Shown piece after piece: positions 5,174 to 8,276 of a stretch of 8,276 nucleotides of DNA. This stretch comes from Candidatus Moraniibacteriota bacterium. GTDB taxonomy: Bacteria; Patescibacteriota; Minisyncoccia; Moranbacterales; GCA-2747515. The notes under the pieces are model-generated. The model was not told the DNA's origin. It ran no database searches and saw only the letters and a program-made list of their open reading frames with translations. How positions within the stretch are numbered: position 1 is the stretch's first letter; the number at the start of each line of letters is the position of its first letter. The stretch covers positions 1-8,276 of the forward strand of contig JAOZNB010000058.1 in assembly GCA_029933995.1 (NCBI GenBank), in the 5' to 3' direction. The position numbers were made by a program, and so were the translations under genes.

Positions 5174-6262
5174 TTAATCTTTTTGATGAAGTCTGTCTTT
5201 GTATATATCAAGTAGAGCTAGGAATATTATTACAATGATAGGTCCATAGAATAGTCCAAAGAAACCAAAAGCAAAAATACCACCAATTGCTGACAAAATA
5301 GTAACAAGTTCAGGTACTTGTGTTTGATTACCTTTAAGAAGTTTTGCTCTTACTATATTATCTGCAAAATTCATAACAATAAGTCCGTACAATCCCATAA
5401 TTGTAGCAGCTAGCCAGTCACCTTGTAAGGCAAATATAATTGTAGCAGGAATCCAAATAAGAGATACACCAATAACAGGTAAAAGAGATACAATTCCAGT
5501 AATGACAGCCCAAAAAACAGCACTTTCTACTCCGAGTAGTGCAAGAATAAACCACATAAGAAAACCATCAACAATTGGAACAACTATAACACTTATAGAT
5601 AATTTTTTTGTGATAGCAGCAAATCTATCAATAAAGTAATCGCTTTCAGTGGGAGAAAGAGGCATTATTTTTTTTAATGTATCAAGAACATTTTCTTTTT
5701 CGGGAAAGAAAAAAGTGAGAAACAATAAGAATATACCAAATTCAATGAGTAATTTCATACCATTACTTGCAATATATAGAGCTGCACTTGTTAACATTGA
5801 CACAACTGCTAACGTAGCATCGTGAGCAATTTGTTCTAAATTTATTGTATTTGATTCGTTTAGTGCAGGAAATATTTCATTTGTAACGAATGTTGTAATT
5901 TGTATACCGGCTTCAGTAACTGAAAAGTCTTGCAATAGACTGGTGAAAAAAGCAATACCTTGATTTATTGCTATTATTCCTACAATAGATAGTGGAATTA
6001 CTAATATGATGATGAAAAATACCATAGCCGTAAATGAGGCAAGCATTTTAATACGAAGTTTTTTAGCTAGCCATACATATACAGGATAAAGAACAATTGT
6101 AACAACAAATGCAATAAAGAACATCCCAAGATATTGTTGTGTAGAAATGAATGCAGCAAATCCAAATACAGAAAGAAAAATAAAGAATCCTATCATGCGG
6201 TAACGTTCCGTAGTTGTGATAGGTGATTGCTGTTTGGTAGGATTTTTTGTGGTAGTAGACAT
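5174..6262 (-). CDS. AI-2E (PerM/YdbI/TqsA) family transporter
   Basis: This 362-residue polytopic inner-membrane protein belongs to the AI-2E transporter family (PF01594). Members include E. coli TqsA, an autoinducer-2 exporter, and others linked to sodium/proton exchange or unknown small-molecule export, so the substrate cannot be read from sequence. Hydrophobic segments lie at about 23-40, 46-64, 73-103, 151-187, 222-245, 247-280, 284-300 and 322-352. Family hallmarks in the C-terminal half are LLPVIG (260-265), DNIVRAKLLKG (301-311; the common Pro after Arg is Ala here) and the glycine-rich FGFFGLFYGP (332-341). The soluble loop at about 104-150 is the usual central extracytoplasmic or interfacial region. 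It is the last gene of an operon, starting 5 bases after the potassium-channel stop, without a Shine-Dalgarno. No luxS or AI-2 receptor gene is present nearby. Family call confident, substrate unknown. Confidence 0.9.
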   Translation of the reverse strand: MSTTTKNPTKQQSPITTTERYRMIGFFIFLSVFGFAAFISTQQYLGMFFIAFVVTIVLYPVYVWLAKKLRIKMLASFTAMVFFIIILVIPLSIVGIIAINQGIAFFTSLLQDFSVTEAGIQITTFVTNEIFPALNESNTINLEQIAHDATLAVVSMLTSAALYIASNGMKLLIEFGIFLLFLTFFFPEKENVLDTLKKIMPLSPTESDYFIDRFAAITKKLSISVIVVPIVDGFLMWFILALLGVESAVFWAVITGIVSLLPVIGVSLIWIPATIIFALQGDWLAATIMGLYGLIVMNFADNIVRAKLLKGNQTQVPELVTILSAIGGIFAFGFFGLFYGPIIVIIFLALLDIYKDRLHQKD

Positions 6263-6267
6263 ATAGA

Positions 6268-6594
6268 TTATTTTTTAAAATTAACACGTTCTTGGGCTCG
6301 TTTTTCTACCCTTGCTTCTCTTTGTGCAATGTAGCTGGAACCAATATAACCAAAGGCACCAAGTGTTATTGTAACGCCAATGAGCATATAGAGTGCAGCG
6401 ATAACCCTATTGGTATCTGTAGTTGGTGTAAAGTCGCCGTAACCCACTGTTGTAAGTGTTGTTACTGAATAATAGAAACTTTGTGCATATGTCCAGTTTT
6501 CAATTGCATGAAATAGAATTGTACCAATAATAATCCATGATAATACAATCATTGCTGCGACAGAACCACTTTTAGTCAGTTTTTCTTGTGTCAT
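6268..6594 (-). CDS. minimal two-helix potassium channel subunit
   Basis: This 108-residue protein is an Ion_trans_2-type (PF07885) potassium channel subunit. Helix M1 is about 12-31, the pore helix about 36-47 (AQSFYYSVTTLT), the selectivity filter is the canonical TVGYGD (49-54), and helix M2 is about 64-88. A basic, charged tail (91-108) follows, with no RCK/TrkA-N nucleotide-binding domain, so gating cannot come from a known ligand domain. Four subunits should form one K+-selective pore in the cytoplasmic membrane, as in KcsA. The gene lies 27 bases after the cardiolipin synthase stop and 5 bases before the AI-2E-type gene, so the three are probably co-transcribed. The leader before the ATG, 6614-6595, is TTAATTAATAAAAAAATATT with no Shine-Dalgarno. 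The filter makes the call secure; the physiological role (membrane potential, osmotic balance) is inferred. Confidence 0.93.
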   Translation of the reverse strand: MTQEKLTKSGSVAAMIVLSWIIIGTILFHAIENWTYAQSFYYSVTTLTTVGYGDFTPTTDTNRVIAALYMLIGVTITLGAFGYIGSSYIAQREARVEKRAQERVNFKK

Positions 6595-6614
6595 AATATT
6601 TTTTTATTAATTAA
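6595..6614 (-). promoter_or_regulatory. A/T-only translation leader of the potassium-channel gene
   Basis: TTAATTAATAAAAAAATATT precedes the ATG at 6594. Its first 12 bases are identical to the leader of the peroxiredoxin gene at 2951-2962 and stand one base further from the start codon. Because this gene is internal to an operon, the shared block is more easily explained as a translation signal than as a promoter. Chance similarity of A/T sequence cannot be excluded. Confidence 0.35.
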
Positions 6615-6621
6615 TATAAAA

Positions 6622-8094
6622 TTAAAGTAATGGTGCAAGAAGTCTGCATAGGGAATTACGGAATTTAATAATTTTTTTCGTATTTTCGTATTCTTCCAGA
6701 GTTAATTCTGTACAGTTTTTCATGTCATTGATAAAATCCTGCTCCAATTCTTTGGTTGTTTGCGCATCATAAATAACTGTATTTACTTCATGTGAGGTAT
6801 TGAAGCTGCGAAGATCTAAATTTGTTGTACCTATTGTACAGAATTTTTCATCAACAGAAATTGTTTTGGAGTGTATAAAGCCTGCATTGTAATGATAAAT
6901 TTTGACACCAGCTTTAAGGAGCTCTTCAAAAAAAGAATAAGCAGCCCAATAAGCAACTTTTTTATCAGGAACTCCTGTTACCATTATTCTAGTATCAACT
7001 CCGGAAAGAGCTGAAAGTTTTAATGCTTCAAAAATTGTTGCATCAGGTACAAAATATGGAGATTGTATAAATACTTTTTCATCAGCAGCTGTAATCATTG
7101 AGAAAAAAAGTTGTTTAATGGTCGATTCTTTTGAGTCTGGTCCAGAAGCAAGAATTTGAATGGGTAAGTGTTGTTGTAGAGGTTTTGGCATAGTAAAATA
7201 TTTCTCTTTAAATAAAGACGTGCCAGTGATGGCTTTCCAACCATATACAAAAAGAGATTGTAGAGCTAACACTGCTTCACCTTCTATACGAATTGATGTG
7301 TCACGCCATGATTCATACATTGGCTTACCATCAATATATTCTTGCCCCATATTCATACCACCAGTATAAGCAATCTGACCATCAATTATAACAATTTTGT
7401 GATGATTGATGTTATTTAAGGTAGTAAATTTTGAGTGTGCCATTGAGTTAAAAAAAGGTACAATTTCAATTCCAGCATTTCGCAATTCTTTTAGATATTT
7501 ACGACCTTTCATGAGCAATAAAATACTTCCAGCTGGATCAAACATGATGCGTATTTCTACACCATTTTTTACACGATCAAGTAAAATATCTTTGATACGA
7601 TTTGTCAGTACGTCATCACGCCAAATGAAATACTCCATGTGAATATATTTTTTAGCTTGTTTGAGATCTTGTTCTAATGCTGGGAATTTTTCACTACCAT
7701 TTTGTAATATTTTCACGTCATTATAGTGTGTAAATAAAGATTCATCAAAACTAGCCAATAAATCAATTAGTCGTTTATTGTCACTCATTGTAGTTTCTTT
7801 TAATTCTGTGATTATTGCTTTTTCTTTATCGCGAATTGGGTTTACAGCAGTATTTAATTCTGTAGTAAGCTCTTTGCTAAAGACTTGTTTTTTTTTGGAA
7901 TGAACACGCCAATTACGTCCAAAGAAGATATATATCAAAAAACCAAAAATAGGTAAAAGCATAAAGATTAAAATCCATGAAAATGTTGATTGAGCATCAC
8001 GATTTTCCATGATAATAAAAATGATAACGCTAAATAAATATATATAAAAAAGTAGTTGAAAAATTATTGCAAAATCTATAAGGAAGGTTTCCAT
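6622..8094 (-). CDS. cls: cardiolipin synthase, two-domain phospholipase D family
   Basis: Cardiolipin synthase makes cardiolipin from phosphatidylglycerol at the cytoplasmic membrane. The 490 residues match the usual bacterial length. Two N-terminal helices (about 8-29 and 38-58) and the NRDAQSTFSWILIFMLLPIFG region form the PLDc_N membrane anchor. Two phospholipase D active sites follow: HHKIVIID (His231, Lys233, Asp238) with TGGMN (244-248), and HSKTISVD (His408, Lys410, Asp415) with GTTNLDLRSF (422-431). Both HKD motifs are intact, so the enzyme should be active. The protein ends in RLLAPLL, like the conserved end of Bacillus Cls, showing that the C-terminus is complete. It is the first gene of the operon, about 27 bases from a predicted transcription start, without a Shine-Dalgarno. 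Which of the Cls substrate variants it uses (phosphatidylglycerol alone or with phosphatidylethanolamine) cannot be told. Confidence 0.93.
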   Translation of the reverse strand: METFLIDFAIIFQLLFYIYLFSVIIFIIMENRDAQSTFSWILIFMLLPIFGFLIYIFFGRNWRVHSKKKQVFSKELTTELNTAVNPIRDKEKAIITELKETTMSDNKRLIDLLASFDESLFTHYNDVKILQNGSEKFPALEQDLKQAKKYIHMEYFIWRDDVLTNRIKDILLDRVKNGVEIRIMFDPAGSILLLMKGRKYLKELRNAGIEIVPFFNSMAHSKFTTLNNINHHKIVIIDGQIAYTGGMNMGQEYIDGKPMYESWRDTSIRIEGEAVLALQSLFVYGWKAITGTSLFKEKYFTMPKPLQQHLPIQILASGPDSKESTIKQLFFSMITAADEKVFIQSPYFVPDATIFEALKLSALSGVDTRIMVTGVPDKKVAYWAAYSFFEELLKAGVKIYHYNAGFIHSKTISVDEKFCTIGTTNLDLRSFNTSHEVNTVIYDAQTTKELEQDFINDMKNCTELTLEEYENTKKIIKFRNSLCRLLAPLL

Positions 8095-8127
8095 AGCATT
8101 AGTATTATTGAGTTAAATATACATGTA

Positions 8128-8156
8128 ATTATATATCAAATAAGGACTTTTGTCAC
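8128..8156 (-). promoter_or_regulatory. sigma-70-type promoter of the cls-channel-AI-2E operon
   Basis: On the minus strand GTGACA (8156-8151, five of six matches to TTGACA) is followed after exactly 17 bases by a perfect TATAAT (8133-8128). Transcription should start near 8121, leaving a leader of about 26 bases before the cls ATG at 8094. This is the best promoter match in the window. Confidence 0.7.
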
Positions 8157-8174
8157 TAGTTATTAGACATAATA

Positions 8175-8211
8175 AAAAAAACGATAACATTGTTAAATAT
8201 TATCGTTTTTT
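8175..8211. terminator. terminator-like hairpin at the right edge
   Basis: AAAAAACGATAA (8176-8187) pairs perfectly with TTATCGTTTTTT (8200-8211) around a 12-base loop, with A and T runs on the two sides, so it could terminate either strand. It lies upstream of the cls promoter. The likeliest use is to end a minus-strand gene to the right of the window, shielding the cls operon from read-through; a short minus frame ending at TAA 8244-8242 would fit but is too short to call. Confidence 0.65.
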
Positions 8212-8219
8212 CAATCAAT

Positions 8220-8248
8220 TTGTGATAGTTTATCTTAGAATTTATAAT
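8220..8248 (+). promoter_or_regulatory. weak candidate plus-strand promoter at the right edge
   Basis: TTGTGA (8220-8225, four of six matches) stands 17 bases before a perfect TATAAT (8243-8248). It would drive a plus-strand gene beginning beyond 8276. No start codon for such a gene is visible in the remaining bases, and A/T-rich DNA gives such matches by chance. Confidence 0.2.
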
Positions 8249-8276
8249 ACTAAACAACTGAATTGTATAGCAAGTT

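Noticed and set aside
5174..6262. autoinducer-2 quorum-sensing system
   Set aside because: The family name comes from one member; no luxS, lsr or receptor gene lies nearby, so signalling cannot be claimed.
6063..6287. 74-codon minus-strand open frame at the AI-2E/channel junction
   Set aside because: Overlaps the start of the AI-2E-type gene and the end of the channel gene in another frame; Cys/Tyr/Ile-rich shadow translation.
7160..7642. two plus-strand open frames (7160-7369 and 7406-7642)
   Set aside because: Both are antisense to the conserved phospholipase D core of cardiolipin synthase.
8156..8276. minus-strand frame open from the right edge to TAG at 8158-8156
   Set aside because: It runs through the hairpin at 8175-8211 and the -35 box of the cls promoter and translates to a low-complexity Ile/Asn/Phe-rich peptide; a partial gene here cannot be supported.

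Overview
The window is strongly AT-rich (about one third G+C by eye), densely coded, and reads well in the standard genetic code. It holds eight well-supported genes in two converging groups. The eight stop codons are seven TAA and one TAG; TGA is not used as a stop and does not interrupt any gene. None of the eight genes has a recognisable Shine-Dalgarno sequence. Instead, the bases before the start codons are almost pure A/T. Together with the DUF5684-type membrane protein and the short spacings, this suggests an uncultured AT-rich bacterium of the Patescibacteria/CPR kind. That placement is an inference, because the window contains no marker gene that settles taxonomy.

Plus strand, 1-4992. 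The left edge carries an AT-rich promoter region and possibly a tiny minus-strand gene (9-68). Then come a DUF5684-type membrane protein with an acidic Met-rich N-terminus (119-760), a terminator, a CapA-like metallophosphoesterase-fold protein (858-1850), the 23S rRNA/tRNA A-methyltransferase rlmN (1859-2893, 8 bases after capA), an archaeal-type Prx6 peroxiredoxin (2970-3638), a terminator, an unrecognised four-helix membrane protein with a large extracytoplasmic domain (3754-4992), and another terminator.

Convergence zone, 4993-5173. It contains a strong hairpin able to terminate either strand and a perfect 30-base palindrome that probably ends the minus-strand operon.

Minus strand, 8094-5174. 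This looks like a three-gene envelope operon: cardiolipin synthase, a minimal two-helix potassium channel, and an AI-2E/PerM-family membrane transporter. It is read from a good sigma-70-type promoter at 8128-8156. The right edge (8157-8276) contains one more terminator-like hairpin and no supported gene.

Most of the genes concern the cell envelope (anionic lipid synthesis, K+ conductance, small-molecule export, a surface CapA-like protein, two uncharacterised membrane proteins), alongside one ribosome-modification gene and one peroxide-defence gene. I see no mobile element, CRISPR array, defence system, tRNA or rRNA. The most interesting points are a shared A/T-only leader in front of several genes, a 19-codon ORF ending in an SSB-like IPF tail, the Met/acid-rich N-terminus of the DUF5684 protein, and the unknown membrane protein.
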